Notes under the pieces: generated by a model
What the model saw: the letters and a program-made list of their open reading frames with translations, nothing else
The model's database searches: none
What the model was told of the DNA's origin: nothing
Made by a program: the position numbers and the translations under genes
Assembly: GCF_007475525.1 (NCBI RefSeq)
Contig: NZ_CP037899.1
Location: forward strand, 248,001 to 312,000
Length of the DNA stretch: 64,000 nt
Origin: Methylacidiphilum kamchatkense Kam1
GTDB taxonomy: Bacteria > Verrucomicrobiota > Verrucomicrobiia > Methylacidiphilales > Methylacidiphilaceae
Reading direction: 5' to 3'
Shown: positions 10,701 through 19,924 of the stretch, piece by piece
Layout of the letters: the number at the start of each line of letters is the position of its first letter
Position numbering within the stretch: position 1 is the stretch's first letter

Positions 10701-10876
10701 ATAAAGGGGAGTTAAAAAAGCAAGGTTGCGAAAAAAATCTGATTGATGAGCTAATTTTTATCACATATAATAGGAGCTCCAACGAGAAAAATAAGGAGGA
10801 ACATTTTTATTGACAGATAAAAAAGAAGAATAGACAACCCTATAAGAGTCCTTAGACAAGTAAGAGGAAAACTACA

Positions 10877-13011
10877 GTGAATAGAAAGTTCTTAAAAAAA
10901 CTCTATAAGGTGGTTTTAATTTTAGCTGCAGGCCTATGGTTAAGCCTGGGGCAGAAGGGTTGGGCGATAATTCCAACGATTCCATCAACTGCATTGCCGG
11001 GAAATGGGAATGTTGTGGCTGGCTCAGTGACAAGTTATACAGGTGGTACTTTAACAGTTAGTGGGAATACGGCTATCTTATGGGGAAATGGTACTTTAAA
11101 TAATCTACCACAAGGTGGAAGTGTGCCTGGTTTTAATATTGGTTCTAGTGCCACTTTAAATATAATTACTACGACACTTACACCTTCTCCGGTTTTAAAT
11201 GTGGATGTTACTGGGAATCCTTCCCAAATCCTGGGGACATTAAATGCTGCTGTTCTCACCCCGGTCTTTGTGGCTAATGGCAGTGGGATTATTGTTGGTC
11301 CGCATGCAAGCATAATTGCACCAGGAGGTATTGGGCTTTTGGGGTATGATTTTTCTAGTACAGCTTCAACTTTTGCTGGGACGGTGAGTGTGGGGTCAAC
11401 AACGACGGGTTCTTTTGTTAATATTCAGTCTGGGGCATCTATTAGTTCGGGGGCTTCCATTCTTGTAGCAGCGCCTCAGGTGAATGTTGGGATTGCGCAT
11501 CCTGGGTCTATAAGTTATGTTAACAATTTTTTTGTGCTTTCAGGATATTCCTTTACTTCTTTTGATGGAACTGCATTATTAGGGCAAAGTCCGATTGCTG
11601 AAAGCAGTGGGTCGATTACGATTAGTGGACCGAGCAGTGGTACTTTTAGTTTTGTAATTGGGGATTTCGTTGAGTCTTCCGGGAGTATCACGACAAGTGG
11701 GAATCTCATACTTCCTGGTGGAACAAATACACAATGGGGGACAGGGAATAGTTCTAATCTCGCATCGGGAGTGTTAACCAATAATGGGACTCTTGGGTTT
11801 ACAGCTTCTTCTCTAACTGGTGGAGCGGATACAGGGTCGCTGGTGAATAATGGGACTATTTTGGCCCCTGGAGGTAATTTGTATATTTCAGTTGGTGGAG
11901 CATTACCAATAATCCAGGGGCGACTATAACAGGTATAACTAGTACTGGTAACTTTAATGTGACCTTAAACGCAGGAGTGCTTGGACTTCCGGGCAATGGG
12001 ATAGGAGGGGGGATTAACAACATGGGGACGATTAGTGGGTTTAACAATGTTATACTGCTTGCTTCTAATGTGAATAATTTAGGGCCATATCCTTTGGGGA
12101 GTATTTCGAATACTGGAACGATTAATATTACCGATGCTCATGGAGTGAGTGCAGGATCACTTTTGGATATCGCAAGTAGGACTGGTTCCGTATATTTAAA
12201 TGGGGTTGTAAATATAGCTGATCCTAAGGGGGTGGCATCCGCTGAGTTTGCTACAAGGCTGAGTGGTGGAAATTTCGTTATGAATGCTAACGTAACGGCA
12301 GTCAATGCCTCTTATGATGTGGGCAATCTGACGGGTTCTGGGGTATTGACGGCTAGTAGAGTTCTTTTAGATATAACAGGAAACGTACGGAACGTGGTCA
12401 GTTCAACCAATCCGCTTCTTAACGGCTTTACCATTGCTAATGGGCCATTTGGTTCCACTGCGATTACGATCAATGCCGATGGGAATGCTCCGCAGATTAT
12501 TAATCTGCATGTGAATGGGAATGCGGTGATTAATTCAGGAGATACCAGTACGTTTGTTAATTCAGTATCTCTTCCTGCCAAAGGTTTAACGAATGCGGTG
12601 CCCAATGCTGGGGGGAATCTGCTCGTCAATGCTACTGGCAATCTGACGGTAAATCCTGGAATTGCTGCCCATCATGACTTGAGCCGTGATATTTTAGGGT
12701 TGTCTGCGTTTGTGTTTCCGGGAGGGGTAGCGTTAAAGGCTGGAGGAGTCATGACGGTGAATGCTTCGATTGACAATGGGTATACGGCGGTTGCTGGGCC
12801 AAACTTCCAGGGGGTGTTTTTATCAGCACCATCGATATTCGTAAATGGGCCATTTGTGACGGATGGCAATACGATTGTGCATGCTAGTGGGCCAATCAGT
12901 GCAGCGGTGTATGTGGCATCACCGGTTTCGCCATTTTTCCCAAGTGTTTACACGGCGGTGTTAAGTTCGACAAACGGGCCGGTGGTTAGCGCCTTTCCAT
13001 GGCAGCAATAG
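10877..13011 (+). CDS. TpsA-type secreted exoprotein, copy 4, frameshifted and mosaic
   Basis: Same GTG start context as copies 1 and 2, but the ribosome site is weaker (AAGAGGAAAA instead of AAAGGAGGAAAA). The frame breaks at 11897-11898, where GGTGGAGC replaces GGTGGGAGC of copy 2. Restoring one G gives 711 residues; the rest lies in the other frame to TAG 13009-13011. The gene is a mosaic. About 11356-11710 is essentially identical to copy 1 (3195-3550), while about 11720 to the end is near-identical to copy 2 (6230 onward). The shared hairpin terminator is absent after this copy. The function is as for the other TpsA exoproteins. Confidence 0.8.
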
Positions 13012-13322
13012 TAAAGAGTTTTAGTTTTTAAGGCGAGGAATTTTGGTTGAAGTATCCTTGACGGTTTCCTAATAATCCATTGGTTTTAAGCAGAACTTTT
13101 GGTAAGAATTTATTAGAAGTAAGGATAATTCTTCTAAGGATTTAGTGGACTAGTTCTGGAAATCTTCTTGTTTAAGTAAAAACAAGAAGTAGCTATCTCT
13201 TTTATCTTGAGCGAAAAAATTAGAGCAATTATTCTATGTGTGGGAAAGACAAACGAAGGGCTGTACTCAGCAAAGCAGGGATCTTTTTGTTATCTTAAAC
13301 AAAAAAACCAAGAGGGATAACC
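13012..13322. other. Intergenic region with a 10-bp hairpin (13164-13189)
   Basis: No gene is seen. CTTCTTGTTT at 13164-13173 pairs perfectly with AAACAAGAAG at 13180-13189 and is followed by a moderately T-rich stretch. It may terminate the tpsA array in place of the usual hairpin. The GTG of the next gene has AAGAGGGAT as a plausible ribosome site. Confidence 0.45.
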
Positions 13323-15539
13323 GTGGATCGTAGGGAAATGGAGCTTATTGTGGATTCTTCTCTTTTTGATCCTGATTATTACCTTCGATCTTATCCAGAT
13401 GTTAGACTTAATGGGCAACATCCTTTAGTGCACTTTGTGGAATGGGGATGGAAGGAAAGAAGAAACCCGCATCCGCTTTTTGACACGGACTATTATCTTA
13501 GGAATAATGCAGATATTGCCAATGAACAGATAAATCCCTTGCTCCATTTTCTTCTTTATGGCGCAAAAGAAAAACGGAACCCCCATCCGCTATTTGATAG
13601 CCGGTACTATTTAGAAGAATGCCCAGAAGTAGAGAAAGAAGAGTTGAATCCTCTAGTCCATTTTATAAAAGAAGGTTGTCGAGCCTATCACAATCCCCAC
13701 CCGTTATTCGATGTTCGTTTTTACTTGGAAAAAAATCCTGAAGTTGCCCAGTTGGAAGTTAATCCTCTTATCCACTTTTTAGAGCAGGGATGGAAGGAAG
13801 GCCGCAATCCTCATCCTGCTTTTGACTTAAACTATTATCTTCAGCAAAACCCGGATGTTAAACAAGCAGGAGTCAATCCACTGATCCATTTTATTGAACA
13901 TGGATGGAAAGAAAAAAGAAGTCCTCATCCAGATTTTCCGATCGGCAACTTAGAATCGGTTGAAGCTTTTTCCCATGCTTTTGTAGGTCCTTCCAGTCAA
14001 TTCGACTTTATGGGCGCAACCCAATTTTCTTTGCTATGGTCTTTGGGACTGCGTTCCTATCATTTCCTTCTTGATTTTGGCTGCGGGGCTTTGAGGGCGG
14101 GCAGGTTTTTCATCCAATACTTGCAGAAAGGAAGGTATTTTGGGATCGAACCAAACCGGTGGTTAATCGAAGAAGCCATAAAACATCAGTTGGGACTGGA
14201 TACAATCAGGCTAAAAAAACCTGTGTTTGATCATAATGAGCGGTTTTGTGCTGAGGTGTTTGGTATTGACTTTGATTTTATTCTTGCCCAATCGATCTTT
14301 TCTCATACGGGAAGCGATCTGATTATTCTAGCGCTGAACAACTTTAAGCGTTCTTTAAAGGATGATGGACTGATTGTATGCACCTTTATGGAAGGAGAGG
14401 AAGATTTTAAAGGATCGGGTTGGATTTATCCAGAAATAGTGCGTTATAAGCCTGAAACGATCCATTCTATTGCTCAGTCTGCTGGGCTGTTCATTCGTCG
14501 GCTGAAATGGTATCATCCTAGACAGAGCTGGTTTCTTTTGGCCAAAGATGAACGAAGATTACCTGATCCCAAGGTTCTAGAACTGCTTAGTGGAATTGTT
14601 TTGTATGAACCAGAGTTTGAGGAAGGTTGGAAGAGAAGCAAAACAATTATCCCAATGCTTCAGAACCTACAGGATCAAGAAAAAAATGAGCTTTTAAATT
14701 CTTTTTCCTATGCTCAGATTGATCCCTTTTACATTCAGTTGGATAAAAACCATGTCCGAAGAACAAAAAATATTTGTCTTATTCCTTCAGAAAAGAACCG
14801 GAGGGGCGGGAAATATTCTTATGGGGAATGGGCTCATGTCATTGGCATATTCCAAACCTTGATTTATTTTAATCTGGAAAAGAAGATGGCTAACAAAATA
14901 CTGGATGTGGGTTGCGGAACAGGACTTTTGGCAATGGCTTCTGAACCTTATATCCAAGATGGCGGCTATTACGTAGGACTTGACGTTTCCAAGGCTGACA
15001 TCCAGTTTTGTCTAAGTCATTATCCTCACGGGCAGTTTAAGTTTATTCATTTTGATTTATCCAATTCTTTATATGCACCTGATCAGAATTCAAACCTTAG
15101 GCCATGGCCTATCGAATCGCATCAATTTGATTTAGTAACTGCTTTGTCTGTATGGACTCATCTCAGGGAAGAAGAAGCCAGGTTTTATTTTAAAGAGATT
15201 CGGAGGGTGCTTAAATCCCAAGGCCGAGCAATCATTACATTCTTTTTTTTAGATCAGATTTATAAAGAGTCTCTTCTTCGTCGTTCTTTTGGAGAACAGG
15301 GAAGGTTTCATAGGACTGAGCAGGGTAAATGGGTTTTTGGAGACCCTGCCTATGGTTCTGAACATTGGAGATGTCCTCAATGGGTCAAAATTCCAGAAGA
15401 AGCGATTGGGGTTGACGAGCAGGGCTTAAAAGAGCTTATGGAAGAAGCGGGACTGAGGCAGTTGGCTTATTATCCTGGAAATTGGAAGGAAATCCCTGGA
15501 ATTTTTTTCCAAGATATTTTTGTGTTTCAACCTGAGTAA
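13323..15539 (+). CDS. Modular protein: five NPDV-type repeats plus two class I methyltransferase domains
   Basis: Five ~38-residue repeats ('FDPDYYLRSYPDV...HPLVHFVEWGWKERRNPHP') occupy residues ~14-205. Two SAM-dependent methyltransferase domains follow. The first has the glycine-rich motif LLDFGCGALRAGRFF near residue 248. The second has ILDVGCGTGLL near 526, with acidic residue D in 'YYVGLDVSKAD' and a post-motif 'VTALSVWTHL'. The repeats are known from bacterial polysaccharide and glycosyltransferase proteins; their exact role is not established here. The probable job is methylation of sugars in a surface polysaccharide. The start is GTG 13323. The gene is 8 bases ahead of the next one, so the two are probably co-transcribed and coupled. 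Substrate unknown. Confidence 0.75.
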   Translation: MDRREMELIVDSSLFDPDYYLRSYPDVRLNGQHPLVHFVEWGWKERRNPHPLFDTDYYLRNNADIANEQINPLLHFLLYGAKEKRNPHPLFDSRYYLEECPEVEKEELNPLVHFIKEGCRAYHNPHPLFDVRFYLEKNPEVAQLEVNPLIHFLEQGWKEGRNPHPAFDLNYYLQQNPDVKQAGVNPLIHFIEHGWKEKRSPHPDFPIGNLESVEAFSHAFVGPSSQFDFMGATQFSLLWSLGLRSYHFLLDFGCGALRAGRFFIQYLQKGRYFGIEPNRWLIEEAIKHQLGLDTIRLKKPVFDHNERFCAEVFGIDFDFILAQSIFSHTGSDLIILALNNFKRSLKDDGLIVCTFMEGEEDFKGSGWIYPEIVRYKPETIHSIAQSAGLFIRRLKWYHPRQSWFLLAKDERRLPDPKVLELLSGIVLYEPEFEEGWKRSKTIIPMLQNLQDQEKNELLNSFSYAQIDPFYIQLDKNHVRRTKNICLIPSEKNRRGGKYSYGEWAHVIGIFQTLIYFNLEKKMANKILDVGCGTGLLAMASEPYIQDGGYYVGLDVSKADIQFCLSHYPHGQFKFIHFDLSNSLYAPDQNSNLRPWPIESHQFDLVTALSVWTHLREEEARFYFKEIRRVLKSQGRAIITFFFLDQIYKESLLRRSFGEQGRFHRTEQGKWVFGDPAYGSEHWRCPQWVKIPEEAIGVDEQGLKELMEEAGLRQLAYYPGNWKEIPGIFFQDIFVFQPE

Positions 15540-15547
15540 TTATAGAA

Positions 15548-18500
15548 ATGCCAAATTTAGTAATAGTCATTGGGATGCATCGTTCAGGCAGCAGTGCATT
15601 GATGCGGGCTTTGAGTTATTTAGGGGTGGAATTAGGCGAAGAGCTGCTTGAGGCCAGGCCGGATAATCCGAGGGGTTTTTGGGAAGACAAGGAACTCCTA
15701 GCGATCAACGAGTTATTGCTTCAGGCCAGTGGGCTGCGTTGGGACAGTTGTCAGCATCCTAGGGTGGATGTATTCAGGCCGGAGGTGAGGCGGCTTTGGG
15801 AGAGGGCGATAGAGAGTTTCAGAGGGAAGTTGAGCTGTGGGGATAGTTTTGGGATGAAAGACTCGAGGATGATTCGGCTGTTGGAATTTTGGCATAGTGT
15901 TTTTCAGGAGCTTGGAGTCAGTCCTAGTTACGTACTGTCTCTGCGGGATCCGTTATCGGTAGCGGAATCGTTGTTTAGGCGGAATGGGTTTTCGCAGGCA
16001 AAATCGTTTTGTTTATGGCTCTCTCATTATCTTTTGCCATGGGGATGGTATGCACCGTTTTTGAAAGTTGTGGTGAGTTATGACCAGTTGATGAGTCAAC
16101 CGGGGGTGGAGTTAGAGCGGGTGGCTAGAAGGCTGGGTTTAAGGGTAGAGCCTGGGGTTGTGGAGAGGATAAAGGAAGAGTTTTTGGATCCGGCTCTGAG
16201 GCATGCGTGTTATTCGGAGGAGCGGCTAAGGGATCAGCTGAGTGGGTTTAATTTTTTGTATACGGTATGGGAAGCATTTGAGGATTTGGCGTATGGAGGG
16301 CAGGAAGAAGAAGCCAAGGCAAAGATTGAGAAGCTTTCTAGAGGGAGTTTTTCCTTGAATGAGCTCTTTGGTTTTGTGGACCAATACGAAAAGCTCGTAG
16401 AAGGGATAACCAGGGAGAAAAAAGTTTTAGAAACAAAACTTAGCAAGCTCTATACCCAACAAACACACATACAACAAGTAGTTGATGGACTGTCAGAATA
16501 TATCGCAAAACAGGCGACAAAACTATATCCCAAGCAGTTGGAAGAACAAAAACAGCTGATTTTTTTTGGATCAAAAAAGAAACCGCAACCACAAGATCCG
16601 ATTGTGGATCAGGCACGATTTGTTCTTGAACAAGGGATGTTTGATTTTGGTTATTACTGGAGCATTTATCTTGATGTGCGTAAAGATAGGAAAGATCCCC
16701 TTCTTCATTTTCTCCAGTATGGGTGGAAGGAAAGGCGCAATCCGCATCCGCTGTTTGATACGGATTATTATTTGAGAGAGAACGAGCAATTGGAAAAGGA
16801 AGGGATTAATCCGTTGGTGCATTTTTTAGAATGGGGATGGCGAGAGAAGAGGAATCCGCATCCGCTGTTTGATCTGAATTATTATTTAGGGCAGTGTCCA
16901 CAGCTAGAAGCGGAGGGGCTAAATCCTTTAGTTTATTATCTGAAAGGAGGATGGGAAGGAGGAAAGAGTCCGCACATACTTTTTGATTCGAGTTATTATT
17001 TGGAGCAGAATCCCGAAGTAGCGCAGGAAGGGATCAATCCGTTAGTGCATTTTTTAGAGCGGGGATGGCGAGAGAAGAGGAACCCGCATCCGCTGTTTGA
17101 TCTAGGTTATTATTTAGGGCAGTGTCCACAGCTAGAAGCGGAGGGGCTAAATCCTTTGGTTCATTTTGTGAAGTATGGGTGGAAGGAAAGGCGCAATCCG
17201 CATCCGCTGTTTGATACGGATTATTATTTGAGAGAGAACGAGCAGTTGGAAAAGGAAGGGATTAATCCGTTGGTGCATTTTTTAGAATGGGGATGGCGAG
17301 AGAAGAGGAATCCGCATCCGCTGTTTGATCTGAATTATTATTTAGGGCAGTGTCCACAGCTAGAAGCGGAGGGGCTAAATCCTTTGGTTTATTATCTGAA
17401 AGGAGGATGGGAAGGAGGAAAGAGTCCGCACATACTTTTTGATTCGAGTTATTATTTGGAGCAGAATCCCGAAGTAGCGCAGGAAGGGATCAATCCGTTG
17501 GTGCATTTTTTAGAGCGGGGATGGCGAGAGAAGAGGAACCCGCATCCGCTGTTTGATCTAGGTTATTATTTAGGGCAGTGTCCACAGCTAGAAGCGGAGG
17601 GGCTAAATCCTTTGGTTCATTTTGTGAAGTATGGGTGGAAGGAAAGGCGCAATCCGCATCCGCTGTTTGATGTTCAGTTGTATGAAGAAACACATCCAGA
17701 AACAGTAAGGACAAATGCTTTTCTTCATTATCTGGTTCATAAGCCAGAGGACTGGCAGGGGTATTGGGTGACGGAGGAGTTTGAAAAGAGGATTGCTGCG
17801 TTAGCTCTAAGTTGGAAAGATAAGAAAAAAGGTTCGCTTTTCCTGTTCATCGATCATGTTTTGGGAGGTGGAGCAAATTTTTATCGTCAACAATGGATCC
17901 ATCAGTTAGAAAAAGAAAATCAGTTAATTTTTCTTTTCTATTATAATTTTTTTAAAAAAGGCTATTATGTACGGATTTCAGGTTGGGAAAATCAGCTCTT
18001 ATTAAGCTGTAGCTGCCCAGATTCTTTTTTTTCTCATATAGGGGCCCTGTGTGAGGATTTTGATGGTCTAGAAATTATTCCTAATGCATTGGTTTCATTC
18101 CCTGAGCCTTTATCGATCCTTGAGTGGTGTTTGCAGCTAAAAAAACAGAAGGCAATCAAGATTATCGTTCCTATTCATGATTACTTCTGTATTTGTCCTT
18201 CTTACAATCTTTTGAACGATAAAGACCAGTTCTGTGGCATCCCGACAATTGAAGAATGCAGGCGTTGTCTTGTGGCTATTGATAAAGATGAAACTTATCC
18301 TAAAAATCTGAATATCGATTTATGGAGGGAAAAATGGCAAGATTTTTTGGAACATGCTGATGAAATTCTCTGTTTTTCTGAATCCTCGCTTTCCCTGCTC
18401 TTCAAAGCCTATCCAACTTTAGAGAAAAACCAGATTATTCTCAAACCCCATTCGATTGGGTCATTTCGCAAAGCAAAGCTAAGGGCTCCACAGCCAAATG

Positions 18501-18931
18501 AGGAAGTGATTGTGGGCATTGTAGGACACATCGATACGAAGGCTAAAGGTAAAGAACTGATTGGAGAGATGATTCAAACGATTCAGCTTGAAAAGTGGCC
18601 GATAAAGCTAGTGGTTATAGGAACGGTGGGTGATCCGGAGCTAGAAAAAAAACTGCATGTGTATGGTCCCTATAGGAAAGAAGAATTAGTATCTTTGATT
18701 GAATCTTCCATGGTAAATCTTTGTTTCTTGCCCTCGATTTGGCCAGAAACCTTTTCGTATGTTACTGAAGAGTTGATGGCAATGGGAGTTCCTTTAGCTG
18801 TATTCGATCTAGGAGCGCAGGCGGAAAAAGTCAGGCGGTATAAATGGGGTCATGTCATTTCTCACATTGATCCTCGGATTGCCTGTAAGGAAATTTGTGA
18901 GTTTGCTTTGCGGTTAGCGGAGCTAAAATAA
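15548..18931 (+). CDS. Trifunctional-looking protein: sulfotransferase domain, NPDV-type repeats, GT4-like glycosyltransferase
   Basis: 1127 residues. Residues 1-~250 form a P-loop sulfotransferase-family domain with the PAPS-binding signature GMHRSGSSALMRAL at 9-22. A coiled-coil linker spans ~275-345. About ten repeats of 38 residues cover ~358-730; four of them are duplicated as a block. Residues ~757-1127 look like a GT-B (GT4-like) glycosyltransferase, with 'VGIVGHIDTKAKGKELI' and the donor-site region 'PSIWPETFSYVTEELMAMG'. Known families suggest sulfation and glycosyl transfer to a surface glycan. Codon use is uneven: the sulfotransferase and repeat parts are strongly G-rich (GGG, AGG, TTG, GAG), while the C-terminal part is ordinary AT-rich. 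The protein may be a chimaera. Confidence 0.75.
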   Translation: MPNLVIVIGMHRSGSSALMRALSYLGVELGEELLEARPDNPRGFWEDKELLAINELLLQASGLRWDSCQHPRVDVFRPEVRRLWERAIESFRGKLSCGDSFGMKDSRMIRLLEFWHSVFQELGVSPSYVLSLRDPLSVAESLFRRNGFSQAKSFCLWLSHYLLPWGWYAPFLKVVVSYDQLMSQPGVELERVARRLGLRVEPGVVERIKEEFLDPALRHACYSEERLRDQLSGFNFLYTVWEAFEDLAYGGQEEEAKAKIEKLSRGSFSLNELFGFVDQYEKLVEGITREKKVLETKLSKLYTQQTHIQQVVDGLSEYIAKQATKLYPKQLEEQKQLIFFGSKKKPQPQDPIVDQARFVLEQGMFDFGYYWSIYLDVRKDRKDPLLHFLQYGWKERRNPHPLFDTDYYLRENEQLEKEGINPLVHFLEWGWREKRNPHPLFDLNYYLGQCPQLEAEGLNPLVYYLKGGWEGGKSPHILFDSSYYLEQNPEVAQEGINPLVHFLERGWREKRNPHPLFDLGYYLGQCPQLEAEGLNPLVHFVKYGWKERRNPHPLFDTDYYLRENEQLEKEGINPLVHFLEWGWREKRNPHPLFDLNYYLGQCPQLEAEGLNPLVYYLKGGWEGGKSPHILFDSSYYLEQNPEVAQEGINPLVHFLERGWREKRNPHPLFDLGYYLGQCPQLEAEGLNPLVHFVKYGWKERRNPHPLFDVQLYEETHPETVRTNAFLHYLVHKPEDWQGYWVTEEFEKRIAALALSWKDKKKGSLFLFIDHVLGGGANFYRQQWIHQLEKENQLIFLFYYNFFKKGYYVRISGWENQLLLSCSCPDSFFSHIGALCEDFDGLEIIPNALVSFPEPLSILEWCLQLKKQKAIKIIVPIHDYFCICPSYNLLNDKDQFCGIPTIEECRRCLVAIDKDETYPKNLNIDLWREKWQDFLEHADEILCFSESSLSLLFKAYPTLEKNQIILKPHSIGSFRKAKLRAPQPNEEVIVGIVGHIDTKAKGKELIGEMIQTIQLEKWPIKLVVIGTVGDPELEKKLHVYGPYRKEELVSLIESSMVNLCFLPSIWPETFSYVTEELMAMGVPLAVFDLGAQAEKVRRYKWGHVISHIDPRIACKEICEFALRLAELK
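16721..17671 (+). repeat. 456-bp in-frame tandem duplication
   Basis: The block 16721-17176 is repeated nearly identically at 17177-17632, and a third copy starts at 17633 for ~39 bases. The period of 456 bases equals 152 residues, exactly four 38-residue protein repeats, so frame is preserved. The near-identity indicates a recent event or ongoing homogenisation, and copy number may differ between strains. Confidence 0.9.
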
Positions 18932-19030
18932 TCTAAGCAGGAATAGGAAAGAGTTTGTTAGAGAAGCCGTTTATGGGGAAAACAGTAGATTAGAGCTGTA
19001 TCTATGAAAAATCTATAAAGGGGAGCTCTT

Positions 19031-19906
19031 GTGTTTAAAGCATGGTTTTCCTTTTTAAAAGGACTAAGGATTGATCGATCCATCAAACCTACTTTTTTTG
19101 AAAAAGCAAAGGCTACGGAAAAACCCAATGCCATGCCTCATTCGGATGAGCCACAGAAGAGCCATTTTTGCTTGGATTTTCCTAAGCCAATGGACCGGTT
19201 GATTATAAACAGCCCTGTTCTTGAAATTGACGGATGGTTTTTTGATTCTTCCGGACAGACGGCCCAATCGATTTGGATAGAAAAAGAAGGGGTATGTTAC
19301 CCAGTGGAACCAGTGAGGAGGGAAGACGTCAAGAAGACTTACTCTTTTCTTGTGGATTTATGGTGTGGGTTTAGAGCAAGGATTCCATTATCCCTTGAAT
19401 TTGAAAAAATAGAACTACTGGCCTTGCATCGTAGTGGTAGCAAAGAAGTGCTCTTTTCTTTTCAGGCGAAGTGGAGTGGACTTATACAAGAGGCAGACAG
19501 CCAAGCTCGTTTTGGTATTGACCAGCCGATAGCCGATCGGATCGTTACGGATGGATATTGGATTGAGATTAGTGGGTGGTGTTTTGACCAGCGTGGAAAA
19601 GCTGCCCAGGCGGTATGGTTAAAGTCGTCTCAGCAGCAGATTCGAGCCGAAAGTAGAATCCGACCGGATGTTAAAAAAGATTACCCCAAGCTTGAGGATC
19701 TTGGCTGTGGGTTTTTCCTTTTTTTGCCATTAACCGAAGAGGAACAAAGATACAGCCTTGAGGCGGAGTTTTTGGATGGAACAATTTATTCTTTGAAGAC
19801 ATTTTCTGCAAGAGGGTTCAATCGAAAAGAAAAAGAAGAGCAGTATGCCCGGTGGCTTTTAGAAGAAGCAAAATTTAAAGAGGAGGATTATTTAGCAAAG
19901 ATTTGA
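19031..19906 (+). CDS. Two GWxFD-type modules; N-terminal part of a glycosyltransferase split by TGA
   Basis: The start is GTG 19031 with GGGGAGC upstream. Two copies of an unnamed beta-rich module are visible at ~60-150 ('LEIDGWFFDSSGQTAQSIWI', 'RREDVKKTY', 'CGFRARIPL') and ~165-270 ('IEISGWCFDQRGKAAQAVWL', 'RPDVKKDYP', 'CGFFLFLPL'). The frame ends at TGA 19904-19906, but the next gene continues in the same frame. In the paralogues at 24523 and 27293 the same modules are fused to the glycosyltransferase part, and the alignment runs straight through the stop (FARSFNREE... versus SARGFNRKE...). This is therefore probably the N-terminal half of an 839-residue gene interrupted by a nonsense codon. 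The module binds no known ligand that I can name. Confidence 0.7.
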   Translation: MFKAWFSFLKGLRIDRSIKPTFFEKAKATEKPNAMPHSDEPQKSHFCLDFPKPMDRLIINSPVLEIDGWFFDSSGQTAQSIWIEKEGVCYPVEPVRREDVKKTYSFLVDLWCGFRARIPLSLEFEKIELLALHRSGSKEVLFSFQAKWSGLIQEADSQARFGIDQPIADRIVTDGYWIEISGWCFDQRGKAAQAVWLKSSQQQIRAESRIRPDVKKDYPKLEDLGCGFFLFLPLTEEEQRYSLEAEFLDGTIYSLKTFSARGFNRKEKEEQYARWLLEEAKFKEEDYLAKI

Positions 19907-19924
19907 CAGGATACCCAGTTTGCT

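Noticed and set aside
16721-17671. Regular repeats resembling a CRISPR array
   Set aside because: The period is 114 bases within a 456-base unit, fully coding and in frame, with no unique spacers.
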